Notes: generated from the sequence alone by a model not told the origin. DNA of 64,000 nucleotides from an uncultured Scytonema sp. (GCA_937873135.1 CALMVQ010000164.1:66889-130888), one strand, 5' to 3'. Positions 54,601 to 63,807 are shown, counted from the stretch's first letter. Program-made: numbers and translations.

Positions 54601-56533
54601 CATCAGAAGCTGCGGCAGCAAATAAAATCTCCTCTAACGCCTTCGCTGCGTCTTGCTCAACTCTAGGATTAAATTCGCCTTCTTCAGTGCTCTGCTCCCA
54701 GAAGCTACTCAAATCGTCTTCTTGCCGAGAAAATGTTGCAGCTTGAGATTGTGCTTCCAATAAGTCATCACTTGAGTCATTAACAGAGATAGGACTGAGT
54801 TCTTCTTCTGTTTGGGCCAACAAATCTAACAATGCTCCGACCTGAGATTGAGCTTCCAATAAGTCATCACTTGACTCACTAACAGAGATAGGGCTGAGTT
54901 CTGCTGTTTCCGGTAACAAATCTGGCAAAGACAAAATCTCGTCCTTAAACAAATCTTGCAAAAAGATTTCGTCTAAGTGAGGAATAGGAGACTCCAATTC
55001 AGTGTGAGCGCTAAGAGCATTTTCGTTAGTTACATCGACATTAGTAGTTTCTTGAAATAAGTCATCAAAACTACTTTCAAATTTTATAGACAGTTCTATA
55101 TTAGCATTTGTCTCTGGTTGTAATTGAGTGACTTTGTTATACTCAAAGATGCTTGGATTATTTTCACGATTTTGTGTTTCTTTCTCTTCTTCCAATAATT
55201 CCTCACCAAACAACTGCATTATAGTTGCCTCTTCCTTTGCAGTTATTTGACTTTGTTGACCTTCAAATAAAAACTTAAATTCGCTATCTGCATCCTCATC
55301 CTTGCTGCTTTTCAAATCAATTCTTATTTTCTCTATTGAGGAAATATCTAAAATTTCCACCTGTTCCCAAGTTCCATCTAATTCAGAAGTCTCTCCTTCA
55401 AACAAATCGGCGAGGGAATTTAATTCTGCTATTCCTACCTCTGGTTCATACGAATCAAAACTGCTCGTGTTGGCAGGTGTGTTGTCAACGTAATAGTTTA
55501 GTTGGTCTGACAGTTCTGATAAAGTTGTAATACGATCTTGTGCTTGAATCTCAATGTCTGTATTTTTAGAGCCTTCTAAAATAGTAGAGATTGTTTGTGG
55601 AATTTCATCATGTACATCAAGAATATTCGTAGATCCGACTAGCTTTGATGCACTTGTCATTGTTAAGACATTTTCTTCGGATTCATCCACAGAATCAATA
55701 GATATTTCTAATAATTCAATCTCTTGAATTTTAATGAGTGATTCTAGAGGCTGATTAATAACGATTTCTGTTTGTCTACCAGCTAGAACTAATTCGAGAG
55801 CTTGTTTAATTTCTGTAATAACAATTTTGGCTAAAGTCAAATAGGTATTCTCTGGATTGGCGATCGCACTTCCGGCTAAGCTACACAACCGACACCAATG
55901 AGACCAATTCAATTCTTCACCAAGTCTGACTAAATGATAACAGCACTCTTGAAGATTTTGCCGAGTTTCAGGTGTTGCTGTTTGCTTAAAAAGTTGCAAC
56001 ATTTCCCGCAGTATTTGGATTACTTGGGTTTGAATGTGCTGTCTTCGCTCGCTTTCGTTAATAGTTACTCCTACTACAGTTGGAGTACTGGTTGTTACTT
56101 CTGCATTTCCTTGTTTTACAAGAACCTCTAAATATTCGTGTAGCCATTTAAAGACTGGTTCGGCTTCTGCCATCAAAGCATTAGCTGTCTCTTCTGAAAG
56201 ACCAATAGGTCCCTCTAATTGCTCTAACAGGGCTTTCAGAGTATCAGATACACCGAGAAACAAAGACTCTAACTTTTGGTCAACCCGAATAGGGTGTTCT
56301 TTCAAAACTTTAAAACAGTCTTCCAGACGGTGAGAGGTTTGCTGAATGCTACTCAAACCGAGCATTGCCGCTCCTCCCTTAATCGAGTGAGCCGCTCGAA
56401 AGACTTCGTTAATCGTCTCCGAGTCGTCAAGGGTACTTTGGAGATTTAACAACCCCTGCTCAATCGTGTTCAGGTGGTCTTTTGATTCCTCAATGAAGTA
56501 ACCTAAAATACGTTGTTGTTGTTCATGCAACAT
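51620..56533 (-). CDS. hmpE: Hybrid CheA-type histidine kinase of a Hmp/Pil chemosensory locus
   Basis: A 1,637-residue hybrid kinase. Hpt domain first, with the phosphorylated His (about residue 49) in FRAAHSIKGGAAMLGL. A second helical region to about 270, then a roughly 700-residue acidic disordered linker. From about 1050: dimerisation helices, HATPase (PLMHLLNNAIAHGIETPEERL, GDDGAGIDLEGVK, GRGVGLDVVRT), CheW-like domain, and a C-terminal receiver (VLIIDDSITVRELL, IVFCDIEMPRCDGLELL, GYFTKPYLEEAL). This is the HmpE/PilL architecture, which phosphorylates the CheY-like and PatA-like partners encoded upstream. The linker holds a 33-residue tandem duplication. The hmp name rests on the whole locus. 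Confidence 0.88.
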   Translation of the reverse strand: MLHEQQQRILGYFIEESKDHLNTIEQGLLNLQSTLDDSETINEVFRAAHSIKGGAAMLGLSSIQQTSHRLEDCFKVLKEHPIRVDQKLESLFLGVSDTLKALLEQLEGPIGLSEETANALMAEAEPVFKWLHEYLEVLVKQGNAEVTTSTPTVVGVTINESERRQHIQTQVIQILREMLQLFKQTATPETRQNLQECCYHLVRLGEELNWSHWCRLCSLAGSAIANPENTYLTLAKIVITEIKQALELVLAGRQTEIVINQPLESLIKIQEIELLEISIDSVDESEENVLTMTSASKLVGSTNILDVHDEIPQTISTILEGSKNTDIEIQAQDRITTLSELSDQLNYYVDNTPANTSSFDSYEPEVGIAELNSLADLFEGETSELDGTWEQVEILDISSIEKIRIDLKSSKDEDADSEFKFLFEGQQSQITAKEEATIMQLFGEELLEEEKETQNRENNPSIFEYNKVTQLQPETNANIELSIKFESSFDDLFQETTNVDVTNENALSAHTELESPIPHLDEIFLQDLFKDEILSLPDLLPETAELSPISVSESSDDLLEAQSQVGALLDLLAQTEEELSPISVNDSSDDLLEAQSQAATFSRQEDDLSSFWEQSTEEGEFNPRVEQDAAKALEEILFAAAASDDIFGNDREPILSNSASLNLENLEIDFQLEEQLDMLFPLETEDELFRELAPSNSTSSTVDNEINSQQQGWLLNSGNPSTTQAPEVLDFTPEFTNLLGDNSIDSSPLPSLEVQDSHKGNSKLSESREDTDIWSENPFWFHTLEVESDETLPVLLENLPTTRLNDIELDSIDNPFTVHSLVENSLPILDDVLAEEMTLPDKEKQESTVVKSVQAIEESTVFEDSIKDFQELLDTQPELESLEAAISPIEAQIIENEMAVLSYIREQAAETEQEEMIDGASVADEFAELDELLKQEAALSAMPEQEIAATEELLVGVSQVPLNAASWDSQNHFQELEQMVKGDLARPPVTRTLRFEQLMKVPVKHFDDLSNLVGELVVNRNTLEQDQERLRQSLDNLLSQVQQLSDVGSRMQELYERSLLEASLLASRKNTGFGSNSDKDRGFSELEMDRFTPFHSLSQEMIEMIVRVRESASDIDFVTEETERVARQFRQVTTQLQEGITRSRMEPFTEIITPLERGVREGAIRCGKQAKLVIEGQDSLIDKMILEHLKNPLMHLLNNAIAHGIETPEERLASSKPAMGVITVRAFHQGNQTIISVGDDGAGIDLEGVKAKAINRGMMTLEQAKIMSVVEVYNLLFQAGFSTKDQADDLAGRGVGLDVVRTRISEIRGTITIDSTVGKGTTFTIRLPLTLSICKALCCVSDKARIAFPMDGVEDTLDIHVKNVQQIADGRKLIPWRDTLLPFQPLKELLTLNRQLSRGSVYSGNRDDDMISVVVVRSANTLIALQVDQVLNEQEIAIKQFEGPAPKPVGVAGATVLGDGRIMPIADVLEILDIFQGRISKQPGVNLWDGKVTSITPDIPPVKIEPTVLIIDDSITVRELLSLTFNKAGYRVEQARDGQEAWDKLRSGLPCDIVFCDIEMPRCDGLELLSRIRKDPNLNHLPIAMLTSRGADKHRQMAIQLGASGYFTKPYLEEALLEAAGRMVKGEKLVVPLTGSN
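54742..54940. repeat. 99-bp tandem duplication in the kinase linker
   Basis: Two copies of a 99-bp unit inside the CheA linker encode ELSPISVSESSDDLLEAQSQ and ELSPISVNDSSDDLLEAQSQ. The matching DNA starts near 54744 and 54843; the copies differ at few positions, which suggests a recent in-frame duplication. The ends of the unit are approximate. Confidence 0.6.
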
Positions 56534-56539
56534 AATTAA

Positions 56540-56666
56540 CAGTTATGAATTATGAGTTATGAATTATGAGTTATAAGTTAGGAGTTAGGGGTTATTAGTT
56601 GTGATTTTTATTCTTCACTCCGCACCTCCTAACTTCTGTACAGACGCGACATAGCGCATCTGTACA
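56540..56666. repeat. Heptamer repeats and palindrome between the CheA and CheW-MCP genes
   Basis: About 50 bp of GTTATGAATTATGA-type heptamers (56540-56595) are followed by the palindrome TGTACAGACGCG/CGCATCTGTACA (56637-56666, 11 of 12 pairs). On the minus strand the palindrome begins right after the CheW-MCP stop, so it may partly terminate or process the message and lower CheA output. It is related to the AGACGCG palindrome at 13942. Confidence 0.65.
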
Positions 56667-56667
56667 T

Positions 56668-58683
56668 TTACCTCGATTCAGCCGTTTCCACCCGGAAGCG
56701 TTCAACCGAAGCTATCAAGTCACCAGACACACCCACCAAATGTTGCAAGGCACCAGAAACTCGTTGTGCTTCTTGAGAAGTTTCTTGCGCCGTTAATTCC
56801 ACAGATTGCATCACCTGAGCAACAGCACGCGAGGTTTCTGTCTGTTCCTCTGTGTTATTAGTAATAGATCCTACTAGAATATCGATGCGATTTGCTACTT
56901 GAATAATGTTTTCTAGTGATCGCTTGGCTTCTTCTGCCAATTTTGTGCCTTTAATGACTTGTTGTGTGCCTTCTTCCATTGCAGTCATTACAGAGCCTGT
57001 TTCGCTTTGGATCTGCATCACAATTTGCTCAATTTCCTTCAATGATTTAGCCGATCTATCTGCCAATTGGCGGACTTCATCAGCTACAATTGCAAACCCC
57101 CGTCCAGCTTCTCCAGCTCGTGCCGCTTCAATACTCGCATTGAGTGCCAACAAATTTGTTCTTGAGGCAATCTGAGAAATCAATGCCACAATTTTAGAAA
57201 TTTCTTGGGATGATTCTGCCAATCGCTTTACTTTCCGGGTTGTTTCTGCCACAGTTTCCCGAATTTCTAAAATCCCAGCCACTGTATTCTCCACCGCTTC
57301 CCCACCTTTAAGGGCGATCTCATTGGCGTTACGGGCAACCTCTTCGGCTTCCCGTGCTGCTTCTGCGACTCGTTGAATCGAGTCAGTCATCACCTGTACA
57401 GAGGAGAGCGTGACTGCTAATTCTTCTGCCTGTCGTAAGGCGTCTGTAGACAAGGCTCTGGCAAAGGTTTCGGAATTCGTTGCCCCTTTCGTCACTTCCC
57501 GTGCTGCGACTTTCACTTGTTGTACAATATCCCGCAGGTTTTGAATTGTCAGGTTAAAAGCATCAGCAACTGCTCCAAGTACGTCAGCTGTTACCTCAGC
57601 TTGCACCGTCAAATCTCCCCTGGCTGCTCCTTCTACATCGTCTAGTAGGCGAATCACTTGCCGTTGCAGGTTTTCTTTTGCCTCCTCTTGTTCTTGAGCT
57701 TTGCGTGTCGCTTCATTGGTTGTTGTAAAAACAACACGAGCCATCTCATTGAAGCCTGTAGCTAACTGCCCGAATTCATCTTCTGAATACACGGTTGCTT
57801 GGACATTTAAATTTCCTTGCCGCACAGCATCAAATTGAGCTTGCAAGTCCTTAGTTGTGCGGCGAATTTGCCAGATTGTCAGATTTCCCATCAAACCGGT
57901 CGTCGCAAAACTGGCTATTCCAGCTGCTAATGTCATTGCCCAACCTGTATTTCTGATTGACTCCCGTTGTTGAGGTGGAGATAAGTTAGCTGCGGCAAAG
58001 CTGACTCCAGCAACAACGATTGCTGATAATACACCCACAGCACCAGCGATGAACCATTGCTTTCTTTCTAGGGGAGCATTTTCTAACGGTGCGAGAAAAC
58101 CTTGCTCAATACTAATCTGAGGTTCTATCTTCCTTGCATCTGTTGGAATAGAGACTGGAATGGCTTCAGGTGAAGCACTTATACTGAATAACTCAGAACA
58201 CCGATTGTTTTCAGCACTTAACAACCACTCTCCCCGCAAAAAGGAAGCCATAGTATCAGGCACATGAGTCGGTGCCATCAAATGCTGTACATCAAGCCAA
58301 TGCATACTGCCTATTTTCTCTACCGCCAAACCCACTATTGTTTCTTGTTCTTCAATGGCAATCACCTGGATCTCTGAGCGATCCGTGTTTAATGCCGTTG
58401 CTTCTCCTAGAAATTGACCCAAATCTGCTACCCAAATGACTCTACCTCGTAAATTTAGGGTACCCAAAAGTAAAGGAGAAGCATTAGGAATCGGGGTGAT
58501 TTTATCAGGACTCAGTTCGATAACCTCTCGAATGCCCGTGGCTAGTAGTGCAAACTCCTGATGCGAGGAAATGTAAAACCTCAAATATAACTCACCTTCA
58601 GGACTTTCTACTTGTAGTTCGGGACGGAAGTGATCTTCACTACCTCCTAAAAAGTCAGGTTTACTAACCATATAAGCATTCAT
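56668..58683 (-). CDS. CheW-MCP fusion receptor (hmpC-hmpD-like in one gene)
   Basis: A 671-residue protein. Residues about 28-175 are a CheW domain: [69 protein letters not shown] linker and two membrane segments follow (about 212-234 and 248-271), then one or two HAMP units and a full MCP signalling domain (about 400-665) with the hairpin tip [35 protein letters not shown]. There is almost no extracytoplasmic loop, so sensing must be internal. In Pil and Hmp systems CheW (PilI/HmpC) and MCP (PilJ/HmpD) are separate genes. It starts 2 bp after the cheY-like gene's stop, hence translationally coupled. Confidence 0.88.
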   Translation of the reverse strand: MNAYMVSKPDFLGGSEDHFRPELQVESPEGELYLRFYISSHQEFALLATGIREVIELSPDKITPIPNASPLLLGTLNLRGRVIWVADLGQFLGEATALNTDRSEIQVIAIEEQETIVGLAVEKIGSMHWLDVQHLMAPTHVPDTMASFLRGEWLLSAENNRCSELFSISASPEAIPVSIPTDARKIEPQISIEQGFLAPLENAPLERKQWFIAGAVGVLSAIVVAGVSFAAANLSPPQQRESIRNTGWAMTLAAGIASFATTGLMGNLTIWQIRRTTKDLQAQFDAVRQGNLNVQATVYSEDEFGQLATGFNEMARVVFTTTNEATRKAQEQEEAKENLQRQVIRLLDDVEGAARGDLTVQAEVTADVLGAVADAFNLTIQNLRDIVQQVKVAAREVTKGATNSETFARALSTDALRQAEELAVTLSSVQVMTDSIQRVAEAAREAEEVARNANEIALKGGEAVENTVAGILEIRETVAETTRKVKRLAESSQEISKIVALISQIASRTNLLALNASIEAARAGEAGRGFAIVADEVRQLADRSAKSLKEIEQIVMQIQSETGSVMTAMEEGTQQVIKGTKLAEEAKRSLENIIQVANRIDILVGSITNNTEEQTETSRAVAQVMQSVELTAQETSQEAQRVSGALQHLVGVSGDLIASVERFRVETAESR

Positions 58684-58685
58684 CC

Positions 58686-59051
58686 TTATCCTCGCAGCAG
58701 TTGTTTGACAGTTCCCACCAACTCGGTAGGTTGAAAAGGTTTGGCTATATAAGCATCTGCACCCTGCTTCATACCCCAGTAGCGATCAAATTCTTCACCT
58801 TTGGAAGAACACATCACCACTGGGACATTTTGAGTTTTTGGATCGGACTTTAACCGACGGCAAACTTCGTAGCCATTCATTCGGGGCATGACAATATCTA
58901 ACACCACTAAATCGGGAGGCGTTGTTTGAATGGTTTCCAACGCTTCTACTCCATCTTTAGCATGGGTAACTGTTAAGCCACTGGCTTTGAGGAGATCTGT
59001 AATCATCTCCCTTTGAGCGATACTATCTTCCACAATCAGAACTTTACTCAT
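58686..59051 (-). CDS. hmpB: CheY-like single-domain response regulator
   Basis: A 121-residue receiver without an output domain: [18 protein letters not shown] (acidic pocket ED), phosphoacceptor in [20 protein letters not shown], Thr/Ser switch region [13 protein letters not shown] and Lys in [13 protein letters not shown]. It is PilH/CheY-like and should carry phosphate from the CheA-like kinase, acting either as output or as a phosphate sink. Only 2 bp separate its stop from the start of the CheW-MCP gene, while 210 bp separate it from the upstream PatA-type gene. Confidence 0.9.
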   Translation of the reverse strand: MSKVLIVEDSIAQREMITDLLKASGLTVTHAKDGVEALETIQTTPPDLVVLDIVMPRMNGYEVCRRLKSDPKTQNVPVVMCSSKGEEFDRYWGMKQGADAYIAKPFQPTELVGTVKQLLRG

Positions 59052-59261
59052 AAAATCCTTAATCTACCTCAGTCATGTAGACGTTCCCATTTGGCACTTT
59101 CCCTGGTCTCTCTGCAAGCATTCGTTGTATAAATTTATTCTATTCCTGAAATAATTTACTAGATGGAGAAAATTTTATCTTTTTACCTTATGGCATGAGA
59201 TTCTTCGATGCCCTCTACCTTCTTAATGAGGCAGGGTGGTTCTGCGATTATATTTGTTACC

Positions 59262-60503
59262 TCATATGATTGTTGGATCAACAACCCTGGTATCTTTTCT
59301 ATCACTCCTCACAATACTACAGTTAAGATATTTTTCTACTAACATGACTAACTCAGCATTTCCAAACGGCTTTGTCAGATAATCTGTCGCCCCAACCATT
59401 CTGGCCTTAGCTTGATCGATAAACCTATTGTGACTAGTGAGCATAATAATTGGCACCAGTTGAAACACTGTAGAATGCCTTAGCATTGAGCAGATCTCGT
59501 ACCCATTTAATTCCGACATGCTTGTGTCGCACAAAATTAAATCTGGTTTGAATTGAAAAACGAGACTCAGCGCCTCCAGAGGATTCGTGAGTGTTATCAC
59601 TTCATAGCCATGTGGCTTTAGAATAGACTTTACGGTTTCACAGACGGCGATCACATTGTCAATACAGACGATACGTGTTTTTTGACGATCCTCAAAATCA
59701 AGAGGACGATCTGAGTAAATACCATTTGACTTCACTGAAGGAACAAGTTGCACCCAACCTTGTTCCACGTATGGATATATTGCCTTGGCAACCGTCACAA
59801 TATCTCGATCAATATAACGTGCTAGTTGACGTAGAGATGTTTTGCCATCCACCCAATGCTGAAGCTTATTCACCGTTGCTTTTGGTAGTGCGTGGCTCAA
59901 TTGAATGAGATTGGTCAGTACCGGAAATTGATCTGGAGACTGAATATGTGGATATAATTGCTTCCACTCTTGCAATTGCTTAATCATTTTGGTCAAAATG
60001 GGTGCAATCTCCAAAGTTGTCAGTTGTGGAGCAAGTGCCGAACCATGCTGAAAAATAAAGCTGCCTTGATGCAAACTTAGCAGGTCAAAAAGTATTTCGT
60101 GTACAAGGCTGAATACTATACCACGAGCTTGGCTTGGGTTGATAATATTTTGCTCTAAAAGCATCCATAAATACCCGTATTCTGGCATATTCAGCGATTC
60201 TAAGGAAATTAGCTGTCTTTGGTCGATTTGCATCTTCACTCGGTAACGATGCAAGTAATGACCCACCCGCGATAAACTGCTATCACCGTCACTGGCATAG
60301 ACAATTTGACCGTTGAGAAAAAAGACGAACCAAGACTGTTGTCTAAACGAGGAGGAAAGTCGATGGCTGAAAGCCTTTTCTCCATTAGTTTTATCAGTCT
60401 TGTCAAAAATGTCGGTTTCAACAAACAACACTCCGGTTCGCTGTCCCAACTCAATCAGTTGCAGGATACTGCGAATATCGATTTCATTTAAAATTCCCTG
60501 CAT
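59262..60503 (-). CDS. hmpA: PatA/HmpA-type response regulator (PATAN-REC)
   Basis: A 413-residue protein. The N-terminal half is a PATAN (DUF4388-containing) domain: MQGILNEIDIRSILQLIELGQRTGVLFVE and FFLNGQIVYASDGDSSLSRVGHYLHRYRV, as in PatA, PixG, PilG and HmpA. A helical middle part (about 200-270) precedes the receiver at about 283-400: RIVCIDNVIAVCETV, phosphoacceptor LILCDTSMSELNG and YLTKPFGNAELV. One of the two acidic pocket residues is Asn (IDN), a common variant in this group. PATAN regulators bind type IV pilus motor ATPases in phototaxis. First gene of the minus-strand operon. Confidence 0.85.
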   Translation of the reverse strand: MQGILNEIDIRSILQLIELGQRTGVLFVETDIFDKTDKTNGEKAFSHRLSSSFRQQSWFVFFLNGQIVYASDGDSSLSRVGHYLHRYRVKMQIDQRQLISLESLNMPEYGYLWMLLEQNIINPSQARGIVFSLVHEILFDLLSLHQGSFIFQHGSALAPQLTTLEIAPILTKMIKQLQEWKQLYPHIQSPDQFPVLTNLIQLSHALPKATVNKLQHWVDGKTSLRQLARYIDRDIVTVAKAIYPYVEQGWVQLVPSVKSNGIYSDRPLDFEDRQKTRIVCIDNVIAVCETVKSILKPHGYEVITLTNPLEALSLVFQFKPDLILCDTSMSELNGYEICSMLRHSTVFQLVPIIMLTSHNRFIDQAKARMVGATDYLTKPFGNAELVMLVEKYLNCSIVRSDRKDTRVVDPTII

Positions 60504-60906
60504 TTAGCCGAAAAGCTCTCCTTGTAATTTCTTTTACATCACTTGTTTATTCTGCCCTGCAAATGAGAGAAATGGGGAATGAGTCATGCCTCATAAATTC
60601 TTACCAATTACCGACTCTTGATCAACAGAGTGACTATCCCAACTCGATCCAAAACCATTTATCTTAAAAATTTTAAGAGACTTTGAATAACCCAGTGATA
60701 ATACGGTAGTCATGACATTAAGAATAAGTACAAAATGTTAAAGATGTAAGAAGTCGATTCTCTAAAATTCGACACGTGACATTTTGATTTATAAAGAGTT
60801 TTGTCTGTCTTATTTTCCATAACTCAGGTTCAACAAGACTAGTGAAACCCATATTTTAAGTATTAATCATAACAGTGGTATCAAGTACACAAAAGGATTA
60901 TAGAGT
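60504..60906. promoter_or_regulatory. Divergent promoter region hmpA-like / hmpF-like
   Basis: 403 bp between the divergent operons, AT-rich with no ORF. In Nostoc punctiforme the hmp promoters are driven by developmental sigma factors during hormogonium formation; I could not fix such elements here by eye. This is where to look for SigJ/SigF/SigC-type promoters. Confidence 0.4.
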
Positions 60907-62646
60907 GTGCTGTATTTAGCAGAAGTACAAAAACAGAAAGGCGGCTTGCTCGGTGGTGGCGGTAAAACTGAACTGAAACTGCTAGCTTGTCAGCGAACCG
61001 ACCAGAGTTGGAGTACTGTGTCGGAAGAAGTCATCGGTACTGAGGAAGCTAGCAAATTAAACGATGGCGTACTCATACTGGTTGAACTGAATCCGAATCG
61101 TCAAGTGCAACGGATTCAAGAAGCCGGGCGTCCACTAGTTAACATTTTGCAAAATTTTTCCCGGCAGTTAGAAAAATTTAAGGTCAAAGAAGAAGAGATC
61201 AATCAGTGGAAGCAGTCACTTACGTTTCAAGCGCAAGAACTAAACCATCGCGAAATGGATATGGAAGCACGTTTGGAACAACTGCAAAACATGGAGGATG
61301 AGTTTCAAAACTTAGAAGCACAAAAACAGGAAGTTGAGACATCCCGCACAGGCATTGAGCGACTGCAAGAAGAAATTGAGCGCAAGCGTCAGGAACTCGA
61401 AGGCGCTTGGGAGCATTTGCACGGTGAGCAACGTCTCCTCGAGGAGTTTAAAGCAGAATATCAACAAAAAGCTGGATTGGACGAGCAGCAAAGTCGAGTT
61501 CTAAGTGAGTTACTAGACAGCCTCTCCAATAGCGTTGCTCCCACAGAAATAGTCCGGGAACACCTCAATCTTGCCTTTGAAATCGTCAAAAATCAGCAAG
61601 TTTTTCTTGAACCATACTCCCAACAACTACAGCTGCAAAAAACTACAGTTAACGAACAACAGTTGGAAGTTGACCGTCTGTCACAATTATTGGTAGAGAG
61701 CCAAAATGAATGGCAGCAAGCTCAAAATTCTCTGGAACAACAAACTTCCCAGTTGAAAGTGAATACAGCCGATTTCAACAGCAAGCAAGAGTATGTGCGG
61801 ATGTTGAAAGAGCAGTTGCATTACCAGCAAGAGTTATCCGAGCAAATTCGCTCCTCGGTGGCAATTTCTGGTAATAGGGTGAAAACTCAGCAAGTTGATG
61901 TGAATGCTTTGGAGAAAATGCCTGTAGAAGAACTGCAAAAGTTGGTGCAAGACTTGCAGGAAAAGTTGGGGATTGACTCTAGTTTCGTTAACGATCAAGA
62001 ACTTGAACTTACATACAAGCAAAAAACTATTGAAGAATTACAAAAGAAGATACAGCAAGCATCAGAGCTAGATCTCAATAGTTTAGAAGCTGAACTAGTA
62101 GATGAAAAAGATCTCTACCGAATGCTGAATGAAACTTTGGTGGGACAACGTCGTAATTTATTAGAGCGTGAGGAGTTTATCAAGCAACACCAAGTTGTAC
62201 TGTCTTGGCGACAAGGAAATTCTCTTGTTTTTGGACTTGAAGAGCAAAAAATTGATTTAAAACCAATTCTTTTGCAAATAGAAACGTATCAACAACAATA
62301 TTCCGAAGAAATAGAAAACCTAGAAGTTGAGATGGCTCAGATACTTGCCAGTATCGAGCAAACACAACTTATTGTTGAGAGAGAAACTCAAGAACAGCAG
62401 ATGAAGCGCCAAGAACTCCTTTCCATCGAACAAAACTTGTTGTCCCTACAAACAACAACTGCTGAATCTTGGGGTCGGGTTCATCTTTATCAAGAGGTAC
62501 TACAACCCATGCAAGATGGGCTGAATGGGTTACAGCAGAAGTTACTTGGAATTGCTGAAGCTTTGGCGCAAGTCCAAGTCACTGGTGATTATCAACTCCA
62601 AGCTGTAACTCAAATGCGCCAAACTATCCTCAGTCTGATAGAATGA
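60907..62646 (+). CDS. hmpF: HmpF-like coiled-coil motility protein
   Basis: A 579-residue protein. A short globular start (residues 1-80: LYLAEVQKQKGGLLGGGGKTELKLLACQRTDQSW) precedes about 450 residues of near-continuous coiled coil rich in Gln, Glu and Leu (LEQLQNMEDEFQNLEAQKQE, EEIERKRQELEGAWEHLHGE). A less charged break lies around 190-215. In N. punctiforme, HmpF is a polar coiled-coil protein that controls pilus activity and sits divergent from hmpA; sequence style, length and position all agree here. The GTG start at 60907 has AAAGGA 10 bases upstream. A plain structural coiled-coil protein is the alternative reading. Confidence 0.72.
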   Translation: MLYLAEVQKQKGGLLGGGGKTELKLLACQRTDQSWSTVSEEVIGTEEASKLNDGVLILVELNPNRQVQRIQEAGRPLVNILQNFSRQLEKFKVKEEEINQWKQSLTFQAQELNHREMDMEARLEQLQNMEDEFQNLEAQKQEVETSRTGIERLQEEIERKRQELEGAWEHLHGEQRLLEEFKAEYQQKAGLDEQQSRVLSELLDSLSNSVAPTEIVREHLNLAFEIVKNQQVFLEPYSQQLQLQKTTVNEQQLEVDRLSQLLVESQNEWQQAQNSLEQQTSQLKVNTADFNSKQEYVRMLKEQLHYQQELSEQIRSSVAISGNRVKTQQVDVNALEKMPVEELQKLVQDLQEKLGIDSSFVNDQELELTYKQKTIEELQKKIQQASELDLNSLEAELVDEKDLYRMLNETLVGQRRNLLEREEFIKQHQVVLSWRQGNSLVFGLEEQKIDLKPILLQIETYQQQYSEEIENLEVEMAQILASIEQTQLIVERETQEQQMKRQELLSIEQNLLSLQTTTAESWGRVHLYQEVLQPMQDGLNGLQQKLLGIAEALAQVQVTGDYQLQAVTQMRQTILSLIE

Positions 62647-62727
62647 GCAGGAGCCAATTGCATGCCACGCCATTCGTATGTTTGCTGTAGCAACATTTGT
62701 ACAGCAGAACTTCGTTCAGTTATTCTT

Positions 62728-63744
62728 TTATTGAATAACAATCCAATCGCCTTCTGCTTTAGCTGTCATACCACCAGGAAATGGATCTGTTTGCGAACGG
62801 TTTGGTGCTGTGATTAGTGCTGTGAGTTTTTCGATGTGCTCAAAACTAGGGGCAGTATTTAGTTCTTGTTGCAATATTTGACGCATGACACGACGTTGTA
62901 GCGCCAATGGTGCTTTCTGTAGTACACGACGATTTAGGCGTAAGGGTAATGGAGAGTCGAAAATTCCTTCCTTCTCTCCCTCATTACCTTTACTCCACTC
63001 TCTAACGCTCGCTTGTTCTCTCAACAGTTGAGCCGCTTGTTCTAAATATTCCACCTCTGCTTGTAAGAGTTCTGCTGTTTGGGCTAAAGCTGATTCAACT
63101 TGGGGGTTGAAATTTTCTTGCAAATATGGTATCAACTCTTGACGAATGCGGTTGCGAGCGTATTTCTTATCTTGATTTGTGGAATCTTCCCAAATTGGTA
63201 GTTGGAAGTCTTGACAAAACTGTCCTGTTTGTGTACGAGTTATTTCTAAAAGTGGACGTACTAAAACAATGCCATCAGTTAATGAGCGTTGCCAACCTAA
63301 AGCTTGTAAACCGTCTGCACCAGTGCCACGAATTAAATTGTAGAGTAGGGTTTCCGCGCGATCGCTCTGATTATGACCTGTCACAATGCTTTTGTAGTGA
63401 TTGCTATTCGCGATCGCGCCTATTGCTTGATACCGCCAATTACGTGCCGCAGCTTCACTATTTATCGGTTCTGTCGCAGTTTGTAAATAAAATGATATTC
63501 CCCAACTTGCAGCGAGACTTTCTACATAGTTGGCATTCGCTTGCGAGTCAGGACGCCAACGATGATCGCAGTGGGCAATAGCTAAATGCCATCCCCACTT
63601 TGGTTGTAAATCTAACAGTAATTTCATCAAACACAGAGAATCCTGTCCACCGGAAACAGCAACTAATAACCGCTCGTTGCGTTCAAAGAGGTGGCGCGAG
63701 CGAATAGTTCGGTGTATTTTTGCATGAAGCGCAGTCCATTCCAT
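62728..63744 (-). CDS. tilS: tRNA(Ile)-lysidine synthetase
   Basis: A 338-residue TilS that converts C34 of tRNA-Ile(CAU) to lysidine. The N-type ATP pyrophosphatase P-loop is VAVSGGQDSLCLMKLL; HCDHRWRPDS, TGHNQSDRAETLLYNLIRGTGADGL and WEDSTNQDKKYARNRIRQELIPYL follow. The ORF track begins with a TTG 11 codons upstream; the ATG at 63744 (MEWTALHAKIHRTIRSRHLF) fits better. The C-terminal regulatory domain is short, as in other cyanobacteria. A low-complexity stretch at about residues 247-265 (VREWSKGNEGEKEGIFDSPL) looks like an inserted repeat (DNA 62940-63010). Confidence 0.93.
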   Translation of the reverse strand: MEWTALHAKIHRTIRSRHLFERNERLLVAVSGGQDSLCLMKLLLDLQPKWGWHLAIAHCDHRWRPDSQANANYVESLAASWGISFYLQTATEPINSEAAARNWRYQAIGAIANSNHYKSIVTGHNQSDRAETLLYNLIRGTGADGLQALGWQRSLTDGIVLVRPLLEITRTQTGQFCQDFQLPIWEDSTNQDKKYARNRIRQELIPYLQENFNPQVESALAQTAELLQAEVEYLEQAAQLLREQASVREWSKGNEGEKEGIFDSPLPLRLNRRVLQKAPLALQRRVMRQILQQELNTAPSFEHIEKLTALITAPNRSQTDPFPGGMTAKAEGDWIVIQ

Positions 63745-63807
63745 TTCGTTCCAAGATTGAGTAGCGATCGCCCCCAATGCCTGTAAATATTTATTTATAA
63801 TTTTATT

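Noticed and set aside
63126-63581. 151-codon plus-strand ORF inside tilS
   Set aside because: It lies fully antisense to tilS, whose motifs are clear; composition shows no domain or Shine-Dalgarno.
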